Shown: one piece after another, positions 35,099-43,346 of the stretch
Layout of the letters: each line of letters opens with the position of its first letter
How positions within the stretch are numbered: the first letter of the stretch is position 1
Assembly (NCBI RefSeq): GCF_008107695.1
Contig: NZ_VIRG01000069.1
Coordinates: 1 to 64,000 of the forward strand
Origin: Stappia sp. BW2
Lineage (GTDB): Bacteria; Pseudomonadota; Alphaproteobacteria; Rhizobiales; Stappiaceae
Direction: 5' to 3'
Length of the DNA stretch: 64,000 bases
Translations under genes and position numbers: made by a program
The notes under the pieces: generated by a model
Told to the model about the DNA's origin: nothing
Database searches by the model: none
The model's input: only the letters and a program-made list of their open reading frames with translations

Positions 35099-35656
35099 AT
35101 GACAGAAAAACTCGGCCCGGGCCGCATGGTACTTGTGGTCGGCCCAAGCGGGGCCGGCAAGGACACATTGATGGCTGCGCTCAAGGCCCGCCTTGCGGGC
35201 CGGACGGACGTCAGCTTCGCCCGGCGCGCCATCACCCGCAAAGCCGATGCAGAGGCCGAGGATCACGACACGATTTCGCGCGCCGAGTTCGACCAGCTGA
35301 GAGATTCCGGCAACGTTGCCCTGTGCTGGGAGGCCCATGGGCTCGGCTACGTCATCCCACAAAGCTACGACCGGGCAATCGAAGCCGGCGAAACCGTGAT
35401 TGCCAATGGCTCACGCAAGGTGTTGAAGCAGGCAGAAGACAAGTACCGCAACGCCAGCGTTCTGCTGATCACTGCACCGGTCGAAATTCTGGCCGAACGC
35501 CTTGCCGCACGCGGCCGTGAAAGCAGGCAGGAAATAGAGGAACGCTTGCGCCGCGCCGACCTGGAGCCGGAAAACGTCGCCAACCTGATCCGCATCGAGA
35601 ACACAGGCACGGTGGAAGGCGCGGTCGACAGGATGGTCGCCGCGCTCGGTCTTTGA
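35099..35656 (+). CDS. phnN: Ribose 1,5-bisphosphokinase PhnN
   Basis: 185 residues from the ATG at 35099; a longer frame overlapping phnM by 56 bases is not needed. The P-loop is GPSGAGKDTL (about residues 14-23), and the guanylate-kinase-like pattern (FARRAITR, GLGYVIP) fits PhnN. It turns ribose 1,5-bisphosphate into PRPP, returning the pathway sugar to nucleotide synthesis. It follows phnM by 13 bases and closes the phosphonate cluster. Confidence 0.92.
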   Translation: MTEKLGPGRMVLVVGPSGAGKDTLMAALKARLAGRTDVSFARRAITRKADAEAEDHDTISRAEFDQLRDSGNVALCWEAHGLGYVIPQSYDRAIEAGETVIANGSRKVLKQAEDKYRNASVLLITAPVEILAERLAARGRESRQEIEERLRRADLEPENVANLIRIENTGTVEGAVDRMVAALGL

Positions 35657-35674
35657 CCTTTTCCGTACCTGCGC

Positions 35675-36025
35675 CTAGTCCGCGAAAGCGCTCTGGACGG
35701 CCTGGCTGAAAACCAGGGCCTTGGCATCAACAGCCTCCAGATGGTCACCGCGGAATGCGTGAACCATGGTACGGAACTTTCTTGCTTCTTCGCCCAGTTC
35801 AGGCTCCCAGGCCAACTTCCGGAGATGGATCAGGGCATGTTCATGCCTGACGACCAGATCTGCCAGATGGAGGGCGGAACCGATCATGTAGGCCCGATAC
35901 TGCAGGCGTTTGACATGATCGATCTTGAGAACGTCCGGCTCCTGCAAAAGCTGCCAGAATCCGATGACATTCGCGCAGGCGGTGCGCATCAGGCGACCGC
36001 ATTTCTCTTCGTCTGACCGGGACAT
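35675..36025 (-). CDS. Hypothetical helical protein
   Basis: 116 residues from the ATG at 36025 (MSRSDEEKCGRLM). The frame stays open upstream but the added sequence is unlike protein. It is predicted to be mainly helical, with no signal peptide and no membrane segment (CANVIGFWQLLQEPDVLKIDHVKRL). I do not recognise a family. It is convergent with phnN and probably unrelated to phosphonate use. Confidence 0.55.
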   Translation of the reverse strand: MSRSDEEKCGRLMRTACANVIGFWQLLQEPDVLKIDHVKRLQYRAYMIGSALHLADLVVRHEHALIHLRKLAWEPELGEEARKFRTMVHAFRGDHLEAVDAKALVFSQAVQSAFAD

Positions 36026-36245
36026 ACTTGCCTCGCAAGATTCACCACGACTTTTCAAGCGTAGCGCCAAACCCTGAAACTGCAATGAACCAGAAGAGTC
36101 ATAAGGCCTTGCCACACGCCCAGATTCCTTGATTTTTAAATTCACTATTTCAAACAGGCAGTTGCGCGGTGGACGACGCAGGGGAAAAAACAGCCTCCAG
36201 ACCAGACGATCCAACCGCAGGGCGGAACTTTGCTTCAGTTTCTGC

Positions 36246-36785
36246 TCAGCGAACGCCTGCGGAGATCGCCTGATTGATTTGCAGGCCCGCATTCACGGCG
36301 CGATAAATCGGGAAGGGCGTGCGCTGTGACAGGTCAATGTCCCGCCTCAACCACTCCTGATCTTCCAGAACACCAAGGGACTTCGATAACGCCCGATCCG
36401 TGATCGGTCCGAGACCGGACTTGATTGCCGTAAACCGGCTCGGGGTCCCGGTCACAGCCAGGATCGGCACTGTCCAGCTGCGCCTCAAGACGGCAAAAGC
36501 GTCTTCGTTGGGAACGATCTCCTCGATCCGGCTCGCCATGGCGGCGGCGGCCTTGCCTGTGTCCGTCAACCGAAACTCCGGTCGCAAGGGATGGCCGTGG
36601 CCGGGGTTTCGCTCCAGCAACCCGAGCTGGATCAGGTGTTCCAGGCTTGCCGCAAACGAACTGCGGCTTGCCCCCGTTGCCGCAATCAACGGAGCCTGAC
36701 GGCCGGGAAGGCCTGCATGCAGCTGAGCCAGAATTTTCAGGGACCAGGCCTTGGATGTGAGGTTGACAAGAAGCTGCATATCCAT
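36246..36785 (-). CDS. HxlR-like regulator with two winged-helix domains
   Basis: 179 residues. Two related winged-helix segments can be seen. The first (residues 1 to about 80) runs LLVNLTSKAWSLKILAQL to GLLERNPGHGHPLRPEFRLTDTGK. The second (about 95-170) runs VLRRSWTVPILAVT, RFTAIKSGLGPITDRALSKSLGVLEDQEWLRR to YRAVNAG, a good HxlR pattern. Such proteins usually sense reactive electrophiles or redox. It is divergent from the broken VOC gene with only 41 bases between starts, and the palindrome there is its likely operator. Confidence 0.75.
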   Translation of the reverse strand: MDMQLLVNLTSKAWSLKILAQLHAGLPGRQAPLIAATGASRSSFAASLEHLIQLGLLERNPGHGHPLRPEFRLTDTGKAAAAMASRIEEIVPNEDAFAVLRRSWTVPILAVTGTPSRFTAIKSGLGPITDRALSKSLGVLEDQEWLRRDIDLSQRTPFPIYRAVNAGLQINQAISAGVR

Positions 36786-36790
36786 TTTTT

Positions 36791-36803
36791 TATAGTTACT
36801 ATA
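36791..36803. promoter_or_regulatory. HxlR operator candidate
   Basis: TATAGTTACTATA is a perfect inverted repeat (TATAGT/ACTATA around one T) in the short gap between the divergent HxlR and VOC genes. HxlR regulators often bind TA-rich palindromes of this kind, so it probably controls both directions. Confidence 0.55.
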
Positions 36804-36826
36804 TTTTTGCTACATAAGGAAGTCTC

Positions 36827-37198
36827 ATGCCTGTCGTTTCACTGGATAACACGATCACCCTCGCCCTCTCGGTTCGCGACAGGCATGCAAGTGCCAACTG
36901 GTATGCGGAAAAGCTCGGGTTCGAGCTGCTCTAACATATGGACGACGCTGGCTGGAGCGAGTTGAAAACCTTGACCGAAGGCGTGACCCTGGGGCTGGGT
37001 GAACAGTCCGAACCCTCTCCGGGAAACACGGTTCCCGTGTTCGGTGTGGCCGATATCGCAGTTGCCCGCGGTGCGCTGGAAAAGGCGGGCGTCAAATTTG
37101 ACGGACCGACAGAAACCATCGAAGGCATGGTCAGCACGGCAACCTTCTACGATCCGGACGGCAACGCCCTCATGCTGGCCCAGGACCTGTCCAAATAG
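36827..37198 (+). pseudogene. VOC/glyoxalase-family gene with in-frame stop
   Basis: Read in one frame, this is a complete VOC-fold protein of about 123 residues: MPVVSLDNTITLALSVRDRH at the start and FYDPDGNALMLAQDL at the end. A TAA at 36932-36934 interrupts it after residue 35 (GFELL-stop-HMDDAGW). No frame is lost; a single base change from TAT or TAC (Tyr) would restore it. An ATG just after the stop (36938) could start an 86-residue remnant. VOC proteins include glyoxalases and resistance proteins. It is divergent from the HxlR-like regulator. A true nonsense mutation, a sequencing error or recoding are all possible. Confidence 0.75.
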
Positions 37199-37467
37199 CG
37201 GGTTTCAAAAGAGAGGATATCCCGGAAGGTGCGGCGACACTCTGTTGCCGCGCCAACGCCAATCCTTGCGCGCGACTAAATTGAAACATACGAACACCCC
37301 GGCCCGCCCCAACTCGGGGATTAACTGACACCGGAAGGCGCGCGAGACCGGCAGAGAAAATCTGATTATGTGACCCAGAGGAATAGAAAGCACAAAATCT
37401 TTGCATTGGCAGAATAGTCGACTACTCTCTTATTCTTGATCTCATTTTGAAAATAGAGTTCTGCGGC
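37199..37467. other. Promoter region of the globin-cyclase unit
   Basis: About 270 bases. An imperfect GC-rich inverted repeat (GGTGCGGCGAC with GTTGCCGCGCC, about 37228-37254) without a T-run may end the VOC message. The last 90 bases are AT-richer and should hold the promoter of the globin gene; I cannot assign a specific activator site. Confidence 0.35.
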
Positions 37468-37836
37468 ATGCCTGCGTCATTGTTTGAAAAATACGGCGGC
37501 TTCGGCTCGGTGAGCCGCATCGTAATGACTTTTTACGATAAGGTTCTCGATTCCGAGGACATCGGCGACTTTTTCGACGACGTCGACATGACGCGTCTGA
37601 TCGATCATCAGACAAAATTTATCTCCTACCTTTTGGGCGGGCCGGTTTCCTATTCGGAAGAGCGGCTGAGACGAACCCATGCCACCCTTGACCTGAACAA
37701 CGAGGATTTTGACGAAATCGCGCGGCTTCTGCACGAGACGTTGGTGGAACACAAATTCGACCCGGGTGACATCAAAGCCGTGATGCGGGAAATCGAAGCC
37801 CGCCGCTCCGCCATCCTTTCGACCGGTGCTCCATGA
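37468..37836 (+). CDS. Truncated haemoglobin, group I (GlbN-like)
   Basis: 122 residues from the ATG at 37468 (MPASLFEKYGGF); a TTG at 37447 is less likely. It follows the 2-on-2 globin pattern: SLFEKYGGFGSVSRIVMTFYDKVL, with Tyr23 at the B10 position, His47-Gln48 in the E helix and proximal His71 (RRTHATLDL). The residues needed to hold haem and stabilise a bound gas are there. It overlaps the adenylate cyclase gene by ATGA, so equimolar production is likely, and I infer that it feeds an O2 or NO signal to the cyclase. Confidence 0.9.
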   Translation: MPASLFEKYGGFGSVSRIVMTFYDKVLDSEDIGDFFDDVDMTRLIDHQTKFISYLLGGPVSYSEERLRRTHATLDLNNEDFDEIARLLHETLVEHKFDPGDIKAVMREIEARRSAILSTGAP

Positions 37837-38885
37837 GCATCACCGCCATCAACCAGCAGCTTCTGCGCGCGATCGGTGTTGGTATTGCCGTAGTCGGCAG
37901 CAAGGACCTGCAGGTACTTTTCCAGAACGGCCCGTTTTCCGATTGGTTTGGAAAACCAGATGCCGCTGCGGCGCTCACCGATCTGCTGCCAGATATCGAT
38001 ATCGAACAGCTCCGCGCGGAAATAGAAGACCAGGGCCGCTTTACCGGCGAAGTCTCCGTCAAGATGAAGCGCCGGACGCTGGTCATCGCCTTGACGGTCG
38101 CCCCGGCCGAGGAGCAGGATTTCCTCGTCGTCGAGTGCCAGAACATCACGCGGATCCGCGAACTGGAATCGATGATCGACAGTTATTCTTCCATGGTCGA
38201 GCGGAATACGCGGGAACTGGAGCGGGAAAAGGAACGTGTTGAACGCCTTCTCCTCAACCTGATGCCGCGCTCGGTCTATGAGGAGTTCAAGACCTTCGGC
38301 GTCGTCACGCCACAGCTTTATGAAAGCGTTTCCGTGGTCATGCTCGACTTCGTGGGCTTCACGAAATTCTCGTCAGAACACGACCCTACGGTAACGCTCG
38401 GGGAGTTGAACGACATCTTCACTGCTTTCGACCGTATTGCGGAGCAATTCGGTTGCGAGCGCATCAAGACCATCGGCGATGCCTATCTTGCCGTTGCGGG
38501 CATGCCCGAACCTTCACCGGACCACATGCGGGCGGTGGCCAATTGCGCCGTCCGCTTCATTCGCTACCTGGAACGCAGAAACCAGAGCCATCAGCACAAG
38601 TGGAAGGCGCGCGTCGGACTGGGCACGGGAGCAGCCGTCGGTTCGGTCGTCGGGATCCAGAAATATGTCTATGACGTCTTCGGTTCAGCGGTGAACCTGG
38701 CCGCGCGCTTGCAGGAATTTGCAAATCCGATGTGCGTCGTGGCGCCCGATGCCATGAAGGAGTTTCTGGTGGATGAATTTCATCTGGAAGACCTTGGCAA
38801 ACGCGATATCCGCAGCTTCGGAGAGATGCGGCTGATGCGGGTCAACCCTGGTGTCGAACTGGCGCACCGGGCGAGACAGTTCTGA
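37833..38885 (+). CDS. PAS-like sensor adenylate cyclase, class III
   Basis: 350 residues. Residues 1 to about 110 look like a PAS domain (GVGIAVVGSKDLQVLFQNGPFSDWFG, then CQNITRIREL). A coiled coil follows (about 115-150, SYSSMVERNTRELEREKERVERLL), then a class III cyclase domain. The catalytic set is complete: metal-binding Asp172 and Asp216, adenine-selecting Lys212 and Asp281, transition-state Asn288 and Arg292. So ATP to cAMP is expected, not cGMP. No membrane segment is present. Gene overlap with the truncated haemoglobin suggests a two-protein gas-responsive cyclase. Confidence 0.92.
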   Translation: MSITAINQQLLRAIGVGIAVVGSKDLQVLFQNGPFSDWFGKPDAAAALTDLLPDIDIEQLRAEIEDQGRFTGEVSVKMKRRTLVIALTVAPAEEQDFLVVECQNITRIRELESMIDSYSSMVERNTRELEREKERVERLLLNLMPRSVYEEFKTFGVVTPQLYESVSVVMLDFVGFTKFSSEHDPTVTLGELNDIFTAFDRIAEQFGCERIKTIGDAYLAVAGMPEPSPDHMRAVANCAVRFIRYLERRNQSHQHKWKARVGLGTGAAVGSVVGIQKYVYDVFGSAVNLAARLQEFANPMCVVAPDAMKEFLVDEFHLEDLGKRDIRSFGEMRLMRVNPGVELAHRARQF

Positions 38886-38996
38886 ACGCACAAGCCCGGT
38901 GCTGTGACACATTTAACCGCGAAACATACCTCTTGAAACCGACGGAAAATGACGCGGTGCCGCACCGAGATGTGGCACCTTCGCCGTGTCATGCCG

Positions 38997-41909
38997 TCAG
39001 TTTTTCTTTTTCTTCTTGTTGCCGAAAACGTTGCCCAGAAGGCCGGAAGGCAGGCCGAAGCCTTCTTCGACCGCCTTCAGAACTTCCTCATCGTCGACAT
39101 CGCCTTCGAGAACCTTCTGAACGTCGATCTGGGTCTTGCCGCCGGTCGCCTTGTTGATGACCTTGTTGGCCTGGTCGACCAGTTCCTGAGACGGTTCCTT
39201 CTTGCCCTGCAGAATGGAGATCAGCTCGCCGCCGGTCTGCTGCAGTTGCTTGTAGGCCGCCTCTGGATTTTCCAGAATGCCCTTGATGTCCGGATAGATA
39301 CGCGGATCGTTCCAGGCACCTTCGATCACGATCGGCACACCGAGACCGGCCAGTTTCTTGTCCTCGCCCTTCCGGCGCGGCTGCGGGGCCTGACCTTCAA
39401 GCGTCGGCACGATCTTCGGCTCCACGCGCCAGGAAAGGCGCTGCGCCGGCATGTCCGTTGTGCCCTTGCCGGTCATGCGCACCAGGGGACCGACCAGCGA
39501 CAGATCATTCGTCTTGGCGATGCCGTTCTGGATCTCGAAGGTCGAGCCGAGCGAGCTGAAGTCGGTCTTGGCCGACGGGTTGGCCTGCCAGCCGAGCAGG
39601 GTTTCCACCGACAGACCACGCACCATCTTCGGCACGTTGATGCCCTTGATCGCACCGTCCATGAACTTGTAGTCGGCCGTTCCGTTCAAGGCCTGAACCA
39701 GCGCCTGTTCGCTGCCACCCTTGGACGTGACATTCAGGTTGATGGTGGTCTTGCCCTCGATCCAGTTGAAGTCGGCAGCATCGCGCAGCAACGGATAGGC
39801 ATTGAGGTTGGCGAGCGCGAACTTCGCGGCAACCGCCGGCGTGGCGGAGGCCCCATTGAGCGTAACCGTACCTGTGCCGGAGCCTCCATAAAGGGCCAGT
39901 TTTTCCAGGTTTGCTGTCAGCACACCGTTCTTGATGGTGGTCGACAGGGCACTCTGGTCAATCTTGATCTTGTCCCAGCGGATTTCCTTTGTCGTCAGCT
40001 TGAAATCGGCATCGATAGCGTTGAGGCCGGAGAAATCGATCGGCTCCGTGCTCCAGCCGCCTGCTCCGCCGCGCTTGCCGCCACCACCACCGCTCGAGGA
40101 ATTTCCGGACGCCTTCCCGGAACCATTTCCGCCGCCGCTGCCGGATTTCGATGCGCCTCCGAGATAGGGATCGAGCACGAGTTCACGCAGGTCCAGTTGC
40201 GCCGTGACATTTGGCTTGTTGCCGAGAACGATGCGCCCGTTGGCTTCACCTGACGTATCGTCCAGCGTGAAGCGGGTTTCCTCGAAAGAGATCGTCTCGC
40301 CGGCAACACCGAAAATGCCCGACGCCTTGAACCGCTTGAGACCGCCGCCGTTGCCGAGCGGCTTGCCCAGCCATGCCATGAGGCCCCGCAGGTCCGCCGT
40401 ATCGACACTGACCGCACCATCAAGCGCACCGTCTCGCGAAGCTCTGCCATTGAAGCCCGCGCTGACACGGTTGCCTTTCACGGTCACCGAAACCGGTGCG
40501 GCTTCCCCCGCCAACAGGCGGGCGGTGTCGCCTTCGCCGGTCACGCTGAAGGCTTCGCCCCGCCAGGACAGGGCGCCGCTGAGCGAAACAGGTTTTTCCA
40601 GACCCTGGAGATCGATATCCAGGGCAAGGTTCGTCACACGGTCGGCTTCCGGATCGCCGCCAACAGCCGACGCGAGACCCAGGCCGCCGACTTCGCCCTC
40701 GGCGATGCGCACGCCGCCGTTGATATCAAGCCCGGCAAGCAACTCCTCGCCCGTCGAACCGGCGGTTTCGAACGCCAGATCCACGCTGAGCTTGCCACTG
40801 GCCGGTAGATCCTGGCCCGCAAGCTGCAGGAGATCGGCAATCGAGCCATCTTTCAGCACCAGCCGGCCGGAGACTTCAGGAACGCTCCCGGACAAATCCG
40901 CATCCGCCGCACCGCCAAGAGAAAGCTGGCCAAGCGTGATGTCGAGATCGGCCAGCGACAGCATGGCTTCGGTGCCAGCAACCTTGGCCGACACGGCAAA
41001 TGCCCCCGGATCGGCTGCCAGATCCTGACCGGCCAACGCGGCAAGCGCCTTTAGGGAAGGCCCGGCGGCAGAAAGAACCAAGTCGGCACGCACCGGATCC
41101 AGACCGGACTGGCCGGTGACGGAAAGACTGTTCTCACCACTGGAAATCTTCAGATCTACCGGAACCTGCTCGCCGCCCATGAGACCGAGCGGATTCGTGA
41201 GAGACCCGTCGACGGTGACCGGCATTTCGCGGAAGGTGAACGTGGATGTGAGATCGACTTCGCCTGACAGGCTGGGCGCCTGCAAACTGAGATCAAGGTT
41301 GGAGATACGAACCGGCTCCGCTGCGTCGGGCGCCTTGTAGGTCACAGTGCCGCCGGTGATCTGCAGGCTGTCGACACCGATGCTCTTCAGGTAACCGTCT
41401 GAACTTGCGGCCGTGTCTTCAACGCCCGCCTCAGAAGCAGGCGCTGGCGCGCTTTCCGCCACCGCAGCGGTTTCAGCATCTCCGGTTTCCGCCTCGATCA
41501 AGTCGCCAATGTCGCTGATGTCGCGGCGCGGTTCCCAGCTTGTGGTGCCGTTCGGGCCGATTTCCAGATAGATGTCCGGCTTGTCCAGGGCAATTCCGGT
41601 CACCTGGATATTGCCGGAAATGAGACCGCCCCAGGCCAGACCGAATTCAACGCGCTCGGCCTTGGCGAATTCGATCCCGTCTGCCCCGGCTTCACCGGAC
41701 AGTCCGATATCTTCGGCAACCAGGGAAAACCCCGGAAAAAGCGACAAGGACACAGGCCCGTCCAGGCGCACGCGCCAGCCAAAGCGCTTGTCCACCTGTT
41801 CCACCACCTGACGCTTGATTTCGTCCTTGGGCAGGAACAGTGGCACCACCAGAACGATGGTTGCCAGCATGAACAGCAAACTGCCCAGTCCGATCAAAAG
41901 CCGACGCAT
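38997..41909 (-). CDS. AsmA-family envelope protein
   Basis: 970 residues. It has one N-terminal transmembrane anchor (LLIGLGSLLFMLATIVLVVPLFL, about residues 4-26), then an AsmA N-terminal domain (IKRQVVEQVDKRFGWRVRLDGPVSLSLFPGFSLVAEDIGLS in outline), a long beta-rich middle, a Gly/Ser-rich linker (about 585-610) and an AsmA C-terminal region. The end is very basic (GNKKKKKN). AsmA relatives bridge inner and outer membranes and move phospholipids. It stands alone, convergent with the cyclase gene. Confidence 0.9.
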   Translation of the reverse strand: MRRLLIGLGSLLFMLATIVLVVPLFLPKDEIKRQVVEQVDKRFGWRVRLDGPVSLSLFPGFSLVAEDIGLSGEAGADGIEFAKAERVEFGLAWGGLISGNIQVTGIALDKPDIYLEIGPNGTTSWEPRRDISDIGDLIEAETGDAETAAVAESAPAPASEAGVEDTAASSDGYLKSIGVDSLQITGGTVTYKAPDAAEPVRISNLDLSLQAPSLSGEVDLTSTFTFREMPVTVDGSLTNPLGLMGGEQVPVDLKISSGENSLSVTGQSGLDPVRADLVLSAAGPSLKALAALAGQDLAADPGAFAVSAKVAGTEAMLSLADLDITLGQLSLGGAADADLSGSVPEVSGRLVLKDGSIADLLQLAGQDLPASGKLSVDLAFETAGSTGEELLAGLDINGGVRIAEGEVGGLGLASAVGGDPEADRVTNLALDIDLQGLEKPVSLSGALSWRGEAFSVTGEGDTARLLAGEAAPVSVTVKGNRVSAGFNGRASRDGALDGAVSVDTADLRGLMAWLGKPLGNGGGLKRFKASGIFGVAGETISFEETRFTLDDTSGEANGRIVLGNKPNVTAQLDLRELVLDPYLGGASKSGSGGGNGSGKASGNSSSGGGGGKRGGAGGWSTEPIDFSGLNAIDADFKLTTKEIRWDKIKIDQSALSTTIKNGVLTANLEKLALYGGSGTGTVTLNGASATPAVAAKFALANLNAYPLLRDAADFNWIEGKTTINLNVTSKGGSEQALVQALNGTADYKFMDGAIKGINVPKMVRGLSVETLLGWQANPSAKTDFSSLGSTFEIQNGIAKTNDLSLVGPLVRMTGKGTTDMPAQRLSWRVEPKIVPTLEGQAPQPRRKGEDKKLAGLGVPIVIEGAWNDPRIYPDIKGILENPEAAYKQLQQTGGELISILQGKKEPSQELVDQANKVINKATGGKTQIDVQKVLEGDVDDEEVLKAVEEGFGLPSGLLGNVFGNKKKKKN

Positions 41910-42194
41910 TTAGTCTCTCCCCGTCGCGAATCGGTCCTCAATGTAGACCAATCGAGCCGGAACGTCCCCAAGCAGAAGCAATAGCTTTCGCAGGAAAGAA
42001 GTGAGAACGCTCAATTACCGGCAAATCGATCCACCGCGCCGCACCCCGGCCCCGAACCGGCATGCGGACGAAGGCAATGTGCCTGCAGATTTTGACAAAA
42101 GCAGGAAGCCTGCCGAATTAGGGTCATCCAGCATTCCTGGCAGTAAAAACAAACAAGCAGTCAACCAAGGGCCGATTGACCGGCTCGCTCGGCT
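41910..42194. other. Promoter region of the AsmA gene
   Basis: 285 bases between the AsmA start and the stop of the DUF1513 gene, both on the minus strand. No gene or clear hairpin terminator is visible. Confidence 0.3.
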
Positions 42195-43346
42195 TCAGGA
42201 CAGGGCAAACATGTGATTGTCCCAGGAAATCCCCGGCGGACGAGCCAGAATTTCGGCCGGTTGTGTGGGATCGCCCACAAGAGACAGCGCTCCGTTGCCG
42301 TCGGATATCAGGAAGCTGCCCTGATCGATCGGCGCTACGCCGCATCCGTCCGCAATCGCTTCTGCCCCCAGGAACGCACCCGTATCGGCTTTCCAGAACA
42401 ACGTCTGACCACCCCTTGGAGCGGACGTGGCAATCACGTCTCCGCTTGCGTTGGCGGTAACTGAGCCAATGTAATTCTGCAGGCCGGAGGCAATACCGGT
42501 CGGAATTTCCGTCAGAAGAGGCGCCTCGTCACGAGAAAACACGCCAACCAGCGGCGGCAGGTCCGTCTCCGGGCCTTGAAACTGACCGCCAACCCATGCG
42601 CGCCCTTGCCCATCCAGTGCCATGTGCCGAAGCGACAACTGGTGCAGGGAGGCGTCCAGAGCGTGGCTTGAATGAACATCGCCGGTTTCGCTGTCCAGAA
42701 ACGCCACCGTTGGCGCCATCGTGTCGAGATTGAGCTTTTCGCGGCCCTTGTCCGGATGGGTCATGATGCCGCCATTGGCGACAACCAGCGTCCGTCCGTC
42801 CGGGGCCAGCAGAAGATCATGCGGCCCGATGCCGTGGGTCTCGATCTCGCCGATCCGCTGCACCTGACGGCCGCTCATGTCGTAGACGCCCAGCACACCG
42901 CGCGCTGCGGCGTAATCGTTTTCGACCGCATACAGCAATTTGCCATCGGCCGAAAAACAGCCATGACCGTAATAATGGCGGCCCGGCTCCGCTGTCAGAA
43001 CCTCCGGCTCGACATCCTGAAACGGCCGTACCACGACCGCGAATGTGCCAGGTCGGCGGGCAAAGGCCACAAACCGCGTTCTGTCGGGTGAAATCGCAAC
43101 GCCATGGCCGCGCCCCGGCAGCGAGATCCTGGCCAGAACCTGCCCCAGATCATCCACGACACCGACACCATAGTCGCCGTTTTCAAGCTTGTAGGCGCTC
43201 ACGAACAGCGGCACGTCTTCCAACGCCTGCCGGCTCAACAGGCTTTCCGCCAGCGTCGACCCGGAGAAGGCCGGCAAAGTGGCAAGACCGCCGAGCGCGG
43301 CCAGAAACCCGCGCCGGGAAAGAGGTTTAGTCACCATCGAGCGCAT
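42195..43346 (-). CDS. DUF1513 exported protein with Tat signal
   Basis: 383 residues from the ATG at 43346, which has GGGAGG five bases upstream; an in-frame ATG at 43337 is also possible. A twin-arginine signal (LSRRGFLAALGGLATLPAFSGSTLA) precedes a beta-propeller-like body with repeated short motifs (GHGVAISPDRTRFVAFARRPG, HGCFSADGKLLYAVEN). It should fold before export to the periplasm. DUF1513 genes recur at the end of imelysin/di-haem iron operons. The start overlaps the imelysin gene by about 20 bases. Confidence 0.87.
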   Translation of the reverse strand: MRSMVTKPLSRRGFLAALGGLATLPAFSGSTLAESLLSRQALEDVPLFVSAYKLENGDYGVGVVDDLGQVLARISLPGRGHGVAISPDRTRFVAFARRPGTFAVVVRPFQDVEPEVLTAEPGRHYYGHGCFSADGKLLYAVENDYAAARGVLGVYDMSGRQVQRIGEIETHGIGPHDLLLAPDGRTLVVANGGIMTHPDKGREKLNLDTMAPTVAFLDSETGDVHSSHALDASLHQLSLRHMALDGQGRAWVGGQFQGPETDLPPLVGVFSRDEAPLLTEIPTGIASGLQNYIGSVTANASGDVIATSAPRGGQTLFWKADTGAFLGAEAIADGCGVAPIDQGSFLISDGNGALSLVGDPTQPAEILARPPGISWDNHMFALS

